DNA from: Begonia masoniana
Lineage: Eukaryota; Streptophyta; Magnoliopsida; Cucurbitales; Begoniaceae
Length of the DNA stretch: 64,000 nt
Direction of reading: 5' to 3'
Assembly: GCA_022432975.1 (NCBI GenBank)
Contig: CM039516.1
Coordinates: forward strand, 35,878,099 to 35,942,098
Below, one piece after another: positions 13,055 to 25,330 of the stretch. Under the pieces are notes generated by a model. The model worked only from the letters and a program-made list of their open reading frames with translations. It was not told where the DNA came from and made no database searches. The position numbers and the translations under genes were made by a program. Every line of letters begins with the position of its first letter. Within the stretch, counting starts at the first letter, position 1.

Positions 13055-14893
13055 TTACAACTCCTTTGAATGGTGATACCTTAAGAAAACCTCACTACCA
13101 ACTTCAAACTCTAACTCTCTGCGTCTTCTGTCAGCATAACTTTTCTGTCGACTTTGAGCTGTTAAGATCCTCTGACGGATGAGAGCAACCTTCTCAACAG
13201 TTTGCTGCACAACATCAGGACCAAGTAACTGTGCTTCACCAACTTCATCCCAGTACAAAGGTGATCTACATTTTCGTCCATATAATGCTTCATACGGTGC
13301 CATTCCTATTGTTGCCTGAAAACTGTTGTTATAAGAAAATTCCACCAAGGGCAAATACTTGCTCCAAGAACCTTGAAAATCCAAAACACATGCCCGGAGC
13401 ATATCCTCTAATGTTTGGATGGTTCTTTCTGATTGTCCATCTGTTTGAGGGTGGAAAGCTGTACTGAAACTAAGCTGAGTCCCCATTGCCTTGTGCAAAC
13501 TCTTCCAAAACTTAGATGTAAATCTAGCATCTCGGTCCGAAACTATGGTGCTTGGAACTCCATGCAATCTAACAACTTCCTGAACATACAACTCAGCAAG
13601 TTGATCCATCGAGTATGTCGTCTTCATGGGCAGAAAATGGGATGATTTGGTCAAACGGTCAACTATCACCCAAATTGCATCATGTCCTTTAGTTGTCCTA
13701 GGTAGTCCCACAACAAAATCCATGGTTATTTGTTCCCATTTCCATTCAGGAACTGGTAAAGGTTGTAATGTTCCTGAGGGTCTCTGATGCTCGGCTTTAA
13801 TCTGCTGACAACACAAACATGATCCAACATGTTCTGCCACACTTCTTTTCATACCTGGCCACCAGTAATGCTGTTTAAGGTCCTTATACATCTTCGTACT
13901 CCCAGGGTGAACTGAGAATCTAGAAGAATGAGCCTCAGAAAGAATCTCATTCCGAAGTTCCATAATGGCAGGAACAAACCATCTGTTTCTAAACTTAAGA
14001 ATTCCATCGGAAGAACAGTTAAAGTCTAAATTGTCCGCAGAATCCATACTTGACTTGTACTTGCTGCATTCATCATCATTTGACTGAGCTTCCCTTATTT
14101 TCTCAAGAATTGTAGGTCTTAAGGTTATGGCCGAAAGTATAGCTGTTACATTGGATACTGCCTCTAGATTAAACTTTAGGAATTCAGATTCTAAGGCTAA
14201 TGGTAAGTCAAGTATCAATGCTGAAACTGATGTTGTCACTCTGCTCAAAGCATCAGCTACTACATTCGCCTTACCGGGATGGTACTTAATCTCAAAGTCA
14301 TAGTCTTTTACAAATTCCAACCATCTACGTTGCCTCATGTTTAGTTCCTTCTGTGTGAAAATGTACTTCAGGCTCTTATGGTCGGAAAATATTTCACAAG
14401 ATTGTCCATACAAATAATGTCTCCAAATTTTAAGTGCAAATACCACAGCAGCTAATTCTAAGTCATGTGTAGGGTAATTCTTCTCATGAGTTTTCAACTG
14501 TCTAGAAGCATAGGCTATTACCTTTCCATCTTGCATCAACACACAACCAAGACCAATCTTGGATGCATCACAGTAAATACTATACTTACCACCTTCAACT
14601 GGAAGGGTTAAAATAGGAGTATTGGTCAGTTTCTGTTTCAAAGTTTGGAAACTAAGTTCACATTCATCGGTCCATGTGTACTTTACATTCTTCCTAGTCA
14701 ACTTAGTGAGAGGTGTAGCAATCTTTGAAAATCCTTCAATGAACTTTCTATAGTATCCTGCTAGTCCAAGAAAACTTCTGATATCGGTGGCATTCTTCGG
14801 TTGGGGCCATTCCCTAACTGCTTGAACCTTAGCTGGATCAACAGATAATCCATTTCCAGAAATGACATGTCCTAAAAAGTGAACTTGGTCCAA
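13055..14893 (-). pseudogene. A element pol: end of reverse transcriptase, RNase H, integrase
   Basis: The order of domains from the start is as follows. First comes the RT thumb/connection ([15 protein letters not shown], then [14 protein letters not shown]). RNase H follows ([15 protein letters not shown], then [11 protein letters not shown] and VVADALSR). The integrase zinc finger has HPG...CLCC, and the catalytic core shows its three acidic residues in [17 protein letters not shown] and [12 protein letters not shown]. The ORF overlaps the upstream one by about 20 bp in another frame, meaning a one-base shift inside the RT. With all catalytic residues present, the breaks may be sequence errors rather than old decay. 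Confidence 0.92.
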
Positions 14894-16104
14894 CCAAATT
14901 CACACTTAGAAAACTTGGCGTATAATTGGTGCTGTTTCAGTAATCCTAACACTAAGTTTAAGTGTTCTGCATGCTCCTCCTTGGTTTTGGAATAGATTAG
15001 AATGTCATCTATAAATACAATGACAAACTTGTCCAAATACTCATGAAACACTCTGTTCATAAGGTCCATGAATGCTGCTGGTGCATTTGTCAAACCAAAA
15101 GACATAACCAAAAACTCATAATGCCCATACCTTGTGCGAAAGGCAGTCTTTGGGATATCTTCAGATTTAACCTTCAACTGATAATAACCTGACCTCAGAT
15201 CAATCTTAGAGAAAACTCTTGCACCATTGAGCTGGTCAAATAAATCATCAATCCTAGGCAGGGGATACTTGTTCTTAACAGTTAACTTATTCAGTTCTCT
15301 ATAATCGATGCACATGCGCATTGATCCATCCTTCTTTTTGACAAAAAGGACAGGTGCACCCCACGGTGAAAAGCTCGGGCGTATGAACCCTTTCTCTAAC
15401 AACTCTTCCAACTGCTCTTTTAATTCCTTGAGTTCTGCAGGTGCTAACCTATAGGGATTTTTAGACACAGGTTCAGCTCCAGGGTAGACATCTACAACAA
15501 ACTCAATTTCTCTATCTGGTGGCAAACCGGGAAGGTCATCTAGAAACACTTCAGGGAAGTCTTGGACAACAAGGATATTTTGAGGAGTTGCCTTACCTAC
15601 AAGTTGTGTATCTAGAACACATGCCAAGAAGCACAAGTACTCCTTGCATGGTGAAGGTCTAAAATTTAAAGAAGTCATAACAGACATTTCCTTACTCTTC
15701 TCTGAAGCTTGGAAGGTATGTTTCAAACCACCAGGGGGTTGGAAACTAACTATCCCAGTCCTACAATCAATTATGGCGTGGTGTTTGAACAACCAATCCA
15801 TTCCTAAGATTACATCAAATCCCATTATATCCATAACAATTAAATCAGCAGATAGATTTTTGTCCCCTACTAATACCATGCAATCATGCAACACTTGGTT
15901 GGAATGTAAATGTTCACCAGAGGGTAAAGCAACATTGAATACATGCCTAGAAGGTGTGGATTGTACTTCTAACTTATCAGCAAAAGCAGACGCAACAAAA
16001 GAATGGGTTGCTCCTGAATCTAGCAAGGTAAAAGCAGGCATAGAATTAACCAATATAGTACCTGACACAACAGCGGGCTGGTCCTCTTCGCCCGACTCCA
16101 TCAT
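14872..16104 (-). pseudogene. A element pol: aspartic protease and reverse transcriptase
   Basis: About residues 20-110 are a retropepsin with the active-site motif [10 protein letters not shown]. The RT palm follows: [19 protein letters not shown] near residue 260, [10 protein letters not shown] near residue 300, and the catalytic FIDDILIYS near residue 370. The frame is lost at FSKCEFGW, where the RT continues in the next ORF. The ATG at 16104 overlaps the gag stop as ATGA, so gag and pol lie in different frames here; related plant elements usually have one long gag-pol frame. I therefore suspect another one-base indel rather than a designed stop-start junction. Confidence 0.9.
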
Positions 16105-17122
16105 GGAAATATTCTCGGTTTTATCTTAGCAGGGCCACTCTTCAACGTTGGGCAGTCTCTGATGACGTGGCCAGTCTTATTACAGTTGAAACATCGAAGG
16201 ACTCTGGGCTTCGGGCAATCCTTAAGCGAATGTCCAAACTCCTCACAGTTATAACACTTACCAGTCCCAAACTTACACTCGCCCAGGTGGCTCTTCATAC
16301 ATTTCATGCACTGAGGAAACTTCTTGGCATCAGGTACCTTCTTTCCAGTACCCTGACTACCCTGGCCTTCAGCAGGCCTCTTTATCCCTCTCTGCTGGTG
16401 GGGCTGAAAGAACTTTCGCGGGGCTTCCTTTGGTCCAGCACACTTCATTTCAGCTTCTTCTGCCTCCAATGCAGTAGACACTACTTCACTGAATGACAAG
16501 CCTTTGATGCCTGAATACTTTACTCCTCTGTAAATTTCTGGCTTTAGACCTTGCAGGTATTGAAACACTTTGTCCTCATTCCTATGAACGAGGTATCCAG
16601 CAAACCTTGACAGAGACTCAAATTGTCTGTTGTACTCTGCCACAGACCCAGTCTGCTTCAAGCTCAAAAACTCAGCCTTCTTAGCGTTCTGGACAGTGGT
16701 GCTAAAGTATTTCTCGTAAAAGACTTCCTTGAATTGCGACCAGGGCATGGTTGCGATATCGGTGGTGATCTCCAGCGACTCCCACCAAAGTTGCGCATCA
16801 CCGGCTAGATGAAACGTTGCCAAATGACTTTCTCTCCTTCTCCAACATTGGCACACCTGAACATGCTCTCTATCTTTCGAAGCCATTCCTCAGCGACAAT
16901 CGGGTTAGATGACTTTCCATCAAATGTGGGTGGTTGCAGCCTACGAAATCTATCCCCTGAATGCTCATTGACTTGACCTGAATTGGCACTTCCTTGTGTT
17001 TCCCGACTCAATAACACACCTAACTGGTCAGATTGCTGTCGCACAATGTCTGTCTGCTGACGCATCAACTCCGTCAGCTGTCTAATTACACTTGAATCTT
17101 CTTCACTCCTCAAGTTTGGCAT
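16101..17122 (-). pseudogene. A element gag, frameshifted
   Basis: The N-terminal piece (17122-16805) has a heptad-like QLTELMRQQTDIVRQQSDQL stretch and then FDGKSSNPIVAEEWLRKIE, the start of a plant gag domain. After a frame change near 16850 the gag core continues with HLAGDAQLWWESL, and then EYNRQFESLSRFA. Two CCHC zinc knuckles follow, CYNCEEFGHSLKDC and CFNCNKTGHVIRDC, plus a third, less regular cysteine cluster (CMKCMKSHLGEC). An in-frame start may lie further upstream near 17155, where ATGGCTAGACGACCG appears in a different frame. The product would package element RNA in cytoplasmic particles. Confidence 0.88.
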
Positions 17123-17301
17123 CTCCCTAGGTACTCTTGGTCTCCCGGTCGTCTAGCCATTTGTATAAGGTTCTGCACAAGGTTATCTATACTCATAAAC
17201 ATCTTATAACTAAAGCTAACATAAACACTTACAGTTGTTGGAGTATATTCATGCGACGATTGGCACTGATGAGTAATCTTCTGAACGGTTTAGCAACATG
17301 T

Positions 17302-17312
17302 CTCTGATACCA
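17302..17312 (-). other. Primer-binding site of the A element (initiator Met-tRNA)
   Basis: On the minus strand TGGTATCAGAG follows the LTR end (CGTTACA) after a 3-nt spacer. It matches the 3' end of plant initiator methionine tRNA, the common primer of plant LTR elements. The stretch 17123-17301 between it and gag holds only leader, with a TTGTGCAG acceptor-like site near 17176 (minus). Confidence 0.85.
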
Positions 17313-17715
17313 TACTGTAACGCCCCGAATTATCTGAACCCGGGTCGCTACTCATTACTTGACCATGACTAAGAAATTTTCGGATAAATTTTAAAACTTC
17401 ATTCGACAGTCAAAATTTGACATTTTCTATACATTCAAAACATTTGAAAACTTTGCAGCGGAAAATCATTAAACAACTATGAAGTTAGACGAACTGTAGA
17501 ATATACTGTTGGGGTGATTAACGGAAGTGTTGAAGTCATCTGCCGACGACAAGGTCAACGAAAGAAGCAGAAATAGAAAACCGAAGACTTCATCAGTGAC
17601 AAAACGACAATCACCTATTTCGTTTTCCGGTGACGTCAGCGGCATCAACCGAAAACGACGAAACACCCATTTCCCTCTTCCGGTCAGGTAAACGACAAAT
17701 ACCTATTTCCCTCTC

Positions 17716-20700
17716 AGCCGGAAGACAAATGCTTTACTCTTCCGATGACGTCAGCCGGAAGACAAATGCTTTACTCTTCCGATGACGTCAGCCGGAAGAC
17801 AAATGCTTTACTCTTCCGATGACGTCAGCCGGAAGACATACTCACCCGACTTCCATTACACTTCTTCTGCCGATGACGTCAGCCGGAAGACAAATGCTTT
17901 ACTCTTCCGATGACGTCAGCCGGAAGACAAATGCTTTACTCTTCCGATGACGTCAGCCGGAAGACATACTCACCCGACTTCCATTACACTTCTTCTGCCG
18001 ATGACGTCAGCCGGAAGACAAATGCTTTACTCTTCCGATGACGTCAGCCGGAAGACAAATGCTTTACTCTTCCGATGACGTCAGCCGGAAGACAAATGCT
18101 TTACTCTTCCGATGACGTCAGCCGGAAGACAAATGCTTTACTCTTCCGATGACGTCAGCCGGAAGACAAATGCTTTACTCTTCCGATGACGTCAGCCGGA
18201 AGACAAATGCTTTACTCTTCCGATGACGTCAGCCGGAAGACAAATGCTTTACTCTTCCGATGACGTCAGCCGGAAGACAAATGCTTTACTCTTCCGATGA
18301 CGTCAGCCGGAAGACAAATGCTTTACTCTTCCGATGACGTCAGCCGGAAGACAAATGCTTTACTCTTCCGATGACGTCAGCCGGAAGACAAATGCTTTAC
18401 TCTTCCGATGACGTCAGCCGGAAGACAAATGCTTTACTCTTCCGATGACGTCAGCCGGAAGACAAATGCTTTACTCTTCCGATGACGTCAGCCGGAAGAC
18501 AAATGCTTTACTCTTCCGATGACGTCAGCCGGAAGACAAATGCTTTACTCTTCCGATGACGTCAGCCGGAAGACAAATGCTTTACTCTTCCGATGACGTC
18601 AGCCGGAAGACAAATGCTTTACTCTTCCGATGACGTCAGCCGGAAGACAAATGCTTTACTCTTCCGATGACGTCAGCCGGAAGACAAATGCTTTACTCTT
18701 CCGATGACGTCAGCCGGAAGACAAATGCTTTACTCTTCCGATGACGTCAGCCGGAAGACAAATGCTTTACTCTTCCGATGACGTCAGCCGGAAGACAAAT
18801 GCTTTACTCTTCCGATGACGTCAGCCGGAAGACAAATGCTTTACTCTTCCGATGACGTCAGCCGGAAGACAAATGCTTTACTCTTCCGATGACGTCAGCC
18901 GGAAGACAAATGCTTTACTCTTCCGATGACGTCAGCCGGAAGACAAATGCTTTACTCTTCCGATGACGTCAGCCGGAAGACAAATGCTTTACTCTTCCGA
19001 TGACGTCAGCCGGAAGACAAATGCTTTACTCTTCCGATGACGTCAGCCGGAAGACAAATGCTTTACTCTTCCGATGACGTCAGCCGGAAGACAAATGCTT
19101 TACTCTTCCGATGACGTCAGCCGGAAGACAAATGCTTTACTCTTCCGATGACGTCAGCCGGAAGACATACTCACCCGACTTCCATTACACTTCTTCTGCC
19201 GATGACGTCAGCCGGAAGACAAATGCTTTACTCTTCCGATGACGTCAGCCGGAAGACAAATGCTTTACTCTTCCGATGACGTCAGCCGGAAGACAAATGC
19301 TTTACTCTTCCGATGACGTCAGCCGGAAGACAAATGCTTTACTCTTCCGATGACGTCAGCCGGAAGACAAATGCTTTACTCTTCCGATGACGTCAGCCGG
19401 AAGACAAATGCTTTACTCTTCCGATGACGTCAGCCGGAAGACAAATGCTTTCCTCTTCCGATGACGTCAGCCGGAAGACAAATGCTTTACTCTTCCGATG
19501 ACGTCAGCCGGAAGACAAATGCTTTACTCTTCCGATGACGTCAGCCGGAAGACATACTCACCCGACTTCCATTACACTTCTTCTGCCGATGACGTCAGCC
19601 GGAAGACAAATGCTTTACTCTTCCGATGACGTCAGCCGGAAGACAAATGCTTTACTCTTCCGATGACGTCAGCCGGAAGACAAATGCTTTACTCTTCCGA
19701 TGACGTCAGCCGGAAGACAAATGCTTTACTCTTCCGATGACGTCAGCCGGAAGACAAATGCTTTACTCTTCCGATGACGTCAGCCGGAAGACAAATGCTT
19801 TACTCTTCCGATGACGTCAGCCGGAAGACAAATGCTTTACTCTTCCGATGACGTCAGCCGGAAGACAAATGCTTTACTCTTCCGATGACGTCAGCCGGAA
19901 GACAAATGCTTTACTCTTCCGATGACGTCAGCCGGAAGACAAATGCTTTACTCTTCCGATGACGTCAGCCGGAAGACAAATGCTTTACTCTTCCGATGAC
20001 GTCAGCCGGAAGACAAATGCTTTACTCTTCCGATGACGTCAGCCGGAAGACAAATGCTTTACTCTTCCGATGACGTCAGCCGGAAGACAAATGCTTTACT
20101 CTTCCGATGACGTCAGCCGGAAGACAAATGCTTTACTCTTCCGATGACGTCAGCCGGAAGACAAATGCTTTACTCTTCCGATGACGTCAGCCGGAAGACA
20201 AATGCTTTACTCTTCCGATGACGTCAGCCGGAAGACAAATGCTTTACTCTTCCGATGACGTCAGCCGGAAGACAAATGCTTTACTCTTCCGATGACGTCA
20301 GCCGGAAGACAAATGCTTTACTCTTCCGATGACGTCAGCCGGAAGACAAATGCTTTACTCTTCCGATGACGTCAGCCGGAAGACAAATGCTTTACTCTTC
20401 CGATGACGTCAGCCGGAAGACAAATGCTTTACTCTTCCGATGACGTCAGCCGGAAGACAAATGCTTTACTCTTCCGATGACGTCAGCCGGAAGACAAATG
20501 CTTTACTCTTCCGATGACGTCAGCCGGAAGACAAATGCTTTACTCTTCCGATGACGTCAGCCGGAAGACAAATGCTTTACTCTTCCGATGACGTCAGCCG
20601 GAAGACAAATGCTTTACTCTTCCGATGACGTCAGCCGGAAGACAAATGCTTTACTCTTCCGATGACGTCAGCCGGAAGACAAATGCTTTACTCTTCCGAT

Positions 20701-21210
20701 GACGTCAGCCGGAAGACAAATGCTTTACTCTTCCGATGACGTCAGCCGGAAGACAAATGCTTTACTCTTCCGATGACGTCAGCCGGAAGACAAATGCTTT
20801 ACTCTTCCGATGACGTCAGCCGGAAGACAAATGCTTTACTCTTCCGATGACGTCAGCCGGAAGACAAATGCTTTACTCTTCCGATGACGTCAGCCGGAAG
20901 ACAAATGCTTTACTCTTCCGATGACGTCAGCCGGAAGACAAATGCTTTACTCTTCCGATGACGTCAGCCGGAAGACAAATGCTTTACTCTTCCGATGACG
21001 TCAGCCGGAAGACAAATGCTTTACTCTTCCGATGACGTCAGCCGGAAGACAAATGCTTTACTCTTCCGATGACGTCAGCCGGAAGACAAATGCTTTACTC
21101 TTCCGATGACGTCAGCCGGAAGACAAATGCTTTACTCTTCCGATGACGTCAGCCGGAAGACAAATGCTTTACTCTTCCGATGACGTCAGCCGGAAGACAT
21201 ACTCACCCGA
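17716..21210. repeat. 37/54-bp satellite array inside the right A LTR, about 92 units
   Basis: It has the same unit as the left array. Long (54-bp) units start at 17818, 17946, 19147, 19534 and 21179 (the last cut short). Between them are 2, 31, 9 and 43 short units, each block being an exact multiple of 37 bp. One substitution (CTTTCCTC) is visible near 19450 and matches early units of the left array. Confidence 0.97.
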
Positions 21211-21456
21211 CTGCTCCCATGGTTCCCTTGGGAGTGGGATCAATTCTCCCAATGTCTAAATCCCTTCATAAGTTAAGGGGTGGATTAGTTCCCTTAATAG
21301 TTTGTCTGTCGCATACAGTTCATACCTTACCATTCCTTACATGAAATTCATTTTCGTAACTTTTAACAAAAACATGATGCATGGACAATAGAAATATTCA
21401 AGCATACATAAACCTACTGTTTTGTGATGTAGGCCCGAAGGCACAAGCAATACTTT

Positions 21457-21466
21457 ACTTACCTGG
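21457..21466 (-). promoter_or_regulatory. Conserved splice-donor-like site in the A LTR (right)
   Basis: The sense strand reads CCAGGTAAGT, identical to the left LTR. In this 5' LTR it lies upstream (in sense) of the satellite, primer site and gag. A splice to the TTGTGCAG site near 17176 would remove the whole array and the primer site from a messenger RNA. Function is inferred. Confidence 0.55.
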
Positions 21467-21948
21467 ATTCCTTGCAAATGCTCGGTTAAGAGCTACTTCG
21501 GGGGTTTGTTCACCTATATTCATAAACAGAACGTTAAACCTCAATCTAAGCTATTCAGAAATCTAAGGAGTGGGTTGGGCATTTCTATTTATCTAACATT
21601 CCCGATTCTGCTCTAATCCTCAAGCAGAATCTCTCACTCGTAACATTAACAAAATGCATACGTTGGGATCCTTAAGCTACCTAGGTACTAAAATCAGCAA
21701 TTAATCGAATCAAAACTCACCTGGGTTGGAGGAATCGGTGAGGAAATCGCCTAGAGAGCTCTGCTGGGTTGAGCTGAAAACCGAGAGTGAAATGAGTATG
21801 ACGGCTATACCTCATTTACTCTTTCCTTAAATACGTTATCCATTTGCAAAATTGACAATTACCCTTATGCCCTCACTTAGTTACTCATTAACCTAATTGA
21901 TTTTACCCCTAATTTCATTCTATAAAATTCACACTTAGAAGATTAATA

Positions 21949-22221
21949 ATTGTGTTATTTAATATAAAGAGTTTATATTAATTACAAATATTATTGGAGC
22001 TTAGGACTATAGGTCCATCGGTCCTTCTGTCATCTTATATTACTATTTATTTCCATGTTATAAGAATAAATATATAATGATTAATTATGATTAATCATTT
22101 ATAGACACTCTGATAAATATTTTGTAATTCAAAATATATAATGATTAATTATGATTAATCATTTATAGACACTCTGATAAATATTTTGTAATTCAAAATA
22201 TATAATGATTAATTATGATTA
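21949..22221 (+). repeat. Scrambled copia LTR segment with 64-bp tandem duplication
   Basis: The sequence from ATTGTGTTATTTAATATAAA matches an internal part of the copia LTR (compare 35020-35210), not its start. A 64-bp unit beginning ATGATTAATTATGATTAATC is repeated at 22077 and 22141, with a partial third copy at 22205 that switches to the LTR-start region at ATGCTTTATAAATT. The true LTR start (TGTTGGGAATAATG) is absent. Rearrangement or misassembly would both explain it. Confidence 0.8.
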
Positions 22222-24168
22222 TGCTTTATAAATTGAAAGAACAATCATTGATTATTTATGCAATTTTAAATTTACATATATGCTATATATGTGGATAAAT
22301 TTAAAAAGAAATAATCACATCGGCCATGACTTATATTTGAAGTACAGAGCTTCAAATTATAAGACATAAATCAAGTTCCTTCGTTGAAAACGTGTACGTT
22401 CATATCCCGACTATCTATGTAGTGACTAAGTGATTGTATTTTATTAATATGATATATAGGACTGGACAGATGAAATTATATTGTTCTTATAATATCGTAA
22501 ATGAAGGAACAATAATTTTATCATAATGATGTATAATGTATAATCTTAATTCATTGTATTGATTAGACCCTATTTCATTATATTTATTCTTTGATTGTAA
22601 TCGGTCCAGTTTTTATGAGTTACATTACATAAATTGTATTTGTGAATAAATTAAATGAGTAGCTGAGAATCTAAACTTGATACAATGAAATCATAATACA
22701 AGCTTCTCTGTTGTTAGTTCAGGAATGATATTAGAGCGCAAATTCATAAATGTTATGAATTAATATTCAATCAAGAACTAATGTGTAGTCAAGGACAAAG
22801 ATGTAATATGAGCGGTTAACGGATTTTATACCTAGCTCTATTACGAATCTTAATGGAGGATTAATACATATGTAATGACTATATCAATGGACATTACTTT
22901 GAGTAAATATACTCTATAGTTCTAAGAGTGCAACTCTAGCTATTTAGTGGAATTACTCTAGAATTAATAATTGTGTTATTTAATATAAAGAGTTTATATT
23001 AATTAACAAATATTATTGGAGCTTAGGACTATAGGTCCATCGGTCCTTCTGTCATCTTATATTACTATTTAATTTCCATGTTATAAGAATAAATATATAA
23101 ATGATTAATTATGATTAATCATTTATAGACACTCTGATAAATATTTTGTAATTCAAAATATATAAATAGTTTTTATATTTTGAATTCAAAATAAAATATC
23201 TCATTAGATGAGATTGTTTTAAAAGATTTGAATTAGATTTGAAGAATCTTATCAGATGTGATTTGATCTTCAAATTTAAATTAGTTATGTAACAAACTAT
23301 CAAATCAGATTTTTTGAAGTTTGAATAAAAGTAAATCTGGAAAATCTGATTAGATTAGATTTGATCTACGATTGACTTATAGTTTGTTTAATATTTAAAA
23401 GTAGATCTGAATAATCTCATAAGATAAAATTATCTTGAAAAGTAGTTTTCATAAATATATTCTAAAAACCGTTTTTAGATTATATGATTAATTGATAAAT
23501 TGATTTATTAGATAAATCAACTGCTAATCAAATTAGATTTGATTAGATATGATTTATTTTTTAAAAATTAGTTTTTATTAAAATAAATCTAAAAAATTAA
23601 TTTTAAAACAGATCTATAAAAATTGTCAAATATGATTTAATAGAAATGACAACGAACGCCTGAAAAATAAATCCCTAGAGAGAAAAGGTGTGACCTTTTC
23701 GTATTCAATTTTAGAAAAACGTTTTCTAAGATCGAAGAGAGACGTCTTATGTGTTGAGAACACGTCTCTCTAGAAATATAAGAGTGTATTGTTCTTGTAA
23801 GAGAGACGCCCACACGTCAGGAAATTTAAGTGTAAAGATCTTCAGAGAAGACTCGACGGTTTCAAAGTCTTTGGAAAAATACCTGATCCTAAGTTAAAGC
23901 TGTTAAGATCAGACGGGAGTACCTGAGTAAAAGCGTTGCTCCATAAAGGTATATTTTTTTATCTAAATTCTAATAATTTTTCTCAATGTAAATTGTTTAC
24001 ATTTTGAAAAATTACATATTTCTCAAAAATAATTTCTTTTAGACTAACGATCCAATTTATGGTTTTCTGATGATTTTAAAATAGTTTTAAAGTCACAGGG
24101 TAACGCATGTCACTGTTATTATAAATAATAGTTAATTCCGCCATGCGTAGGGACCTAGAAAACCAACA
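22222..24168 (+). mobile_element. Copia 5' LTR (first ~110 bp missing)
   Basis: It is collinear with the 3' LTR at 34140-36217 from about LTR position 114 to the end (GGGACCTAGAAAACCAACA at 24168). Differences are scattered substitutions and many small indels. It lies directly before the primer-binding site. The minus-strand ORF 23115-23303 is a by-product of AT-rich sequence. Confidence 0.85.
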
Positions 24169-24170
24169 AA

Positions 24171-24188
24171 TGGTATCAGAGCCATTGG
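24171..24188 (+). other. Copia primer-binding site (initiator Met-tRNA)
   Basis: TGGTATCAGAGCCATTGG starts 2 nt after the 5' LTR end and matches the 3' end of plant initiator Met-tRNA. Confidence 0.85.
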
Positions 24189-25117
24189 TTTTATTAGTCT
24201 AAAAATATTTTTGATGATACAATTTAATGTAAATTGTTATATGTGTTAGAATTAGATTTTATGCATTATATATTTATGAATATATATTGTGAATGTATGA
24301 TTTTCATGGCATGAAATAGTGATCGAAATTAAGTCGGTTGTTTGGGTTAGGATTTTTTTTAAATTATGCATTTTTATCATATTTGTAATCTTGCGATGGA
24401 GATCTGAGACTTCAAGGCCATGGATGGAGTTTTCGTCAAAGATTTGATCTATTGACGAAAACAGATGATGTTGCCCAATCGGATATGAATTCACAAATTT
24501 GATTTGTGAATTTTTGATGTTGTTCATTTGGATGAGGCGGTCACGAAGACGACGAAGATTTAGATTCATAGTTTTATATTTATTTTAATTTTGGAGTTGT
24601 AATTTTAGAAATACCAAAAGGTCAACCCGGTCACTATTTCATTTATTTTTATGTTGATATAATTTGTTATATTTCCATGCATTCACATGTCATATAGATT
24701 ATGCATGTTTAGGTTTATTTTAAATTTCTTACATGTCATGCATTTAAACATATATTAAATTGCATATTGATTTAATAAAGAATTTATTAAATAAATTAGT
24801 TTTAATTTGATTAAAACTAATATTAATTCATTTTATTGAATGATGTGAGAATGGAAAATAAAATAATTTTTAATTTGTTAAAAATTTATTTTATTCAAAT
24901 AATTTGATTATTTGAAATTATTAATTTTATAATATGATTATAAGATTAATAATTAAGTATTGATAAATTAATATGATTAATTTATCGATATCAGGGAATA
25001 TTTGATATTCCATAATCACTAATTCAAAAGAATGAGTGGGAGCGGGAAGTTAAGCGTAACATCCCATGGTCTCCACTGTTGGCACAACACCGTGAGATCT
25101 AAGTGGGGCTCCGAGAT
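24189..25117 (+). mobile_element. Copia untranslated leader, left half
   Basis: This is AT-rich sequence between the primer site and the B solo LTR. The 105-aa minus-strand ORF at 24252-24569 has no family resemblance and is antisense to the leader. The copia leader resumes at 28772 after one copy of the target duplication. Confidence 0.7.
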
Positions 25118-25330
25118 TGTGACAGCCCAAATCCGAACCCGATCGGGGTCCGGGATCGGGCCGTCACTCCGGGACAGCTAACAGAAAACGGGGACTATTT
25201 TTTTTGTAAAACTTTATACTTTTAAAACCTTAACAGAGAGTATAAACCTTCTCTGGAAGTGAAACTGGAAAACACATTTAAGCTGGATGTAAATAAACAA
25301 AGAGAACAGTTGATGTGAATAAGACGAAAA

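Larger units (their letters stand above)
17316..21948 (-). mobile_element. A-element 5' LTR (right copy), with larger satellite and lost U3 end
   Basis: The LTR begins on plus with TGTAACGCCCCGAATT at 17316. It runs through a satellite of about 92 units (17716-21210) and the single-copy block 21215-21948. Two differences from the left LTR stand out. The roughly 510 bp present at 11370-11876 are absent, the array being joined directly to CTCCCATGGTTCCC. The outermost roughly 28 bp of U3 are also missing, replaced at 21948/21949 by copia LTR sequence. No target duplication is detectable. Confidence 0.88.

Noticed and set aside
16101..16107. Programmed stop-start (ATGA) translation coupling between gag and pol in element A
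   Set aside because: Possible, but the element has several other one-base frame breaks, so an indel is the simpler explanation.
9136..21210. CRISPR-like array, since a 20-bp block recurs at regular spacing
   Set aside because: The 'spacers' are identical to each other and the host is a plant. It is a satellite in an LTR.
24252..24569. 105-aa minus-strand ORF in the copia leader
   Set aside because: No recognisable motif, antisense to retroelement leader, AT-driven composition.
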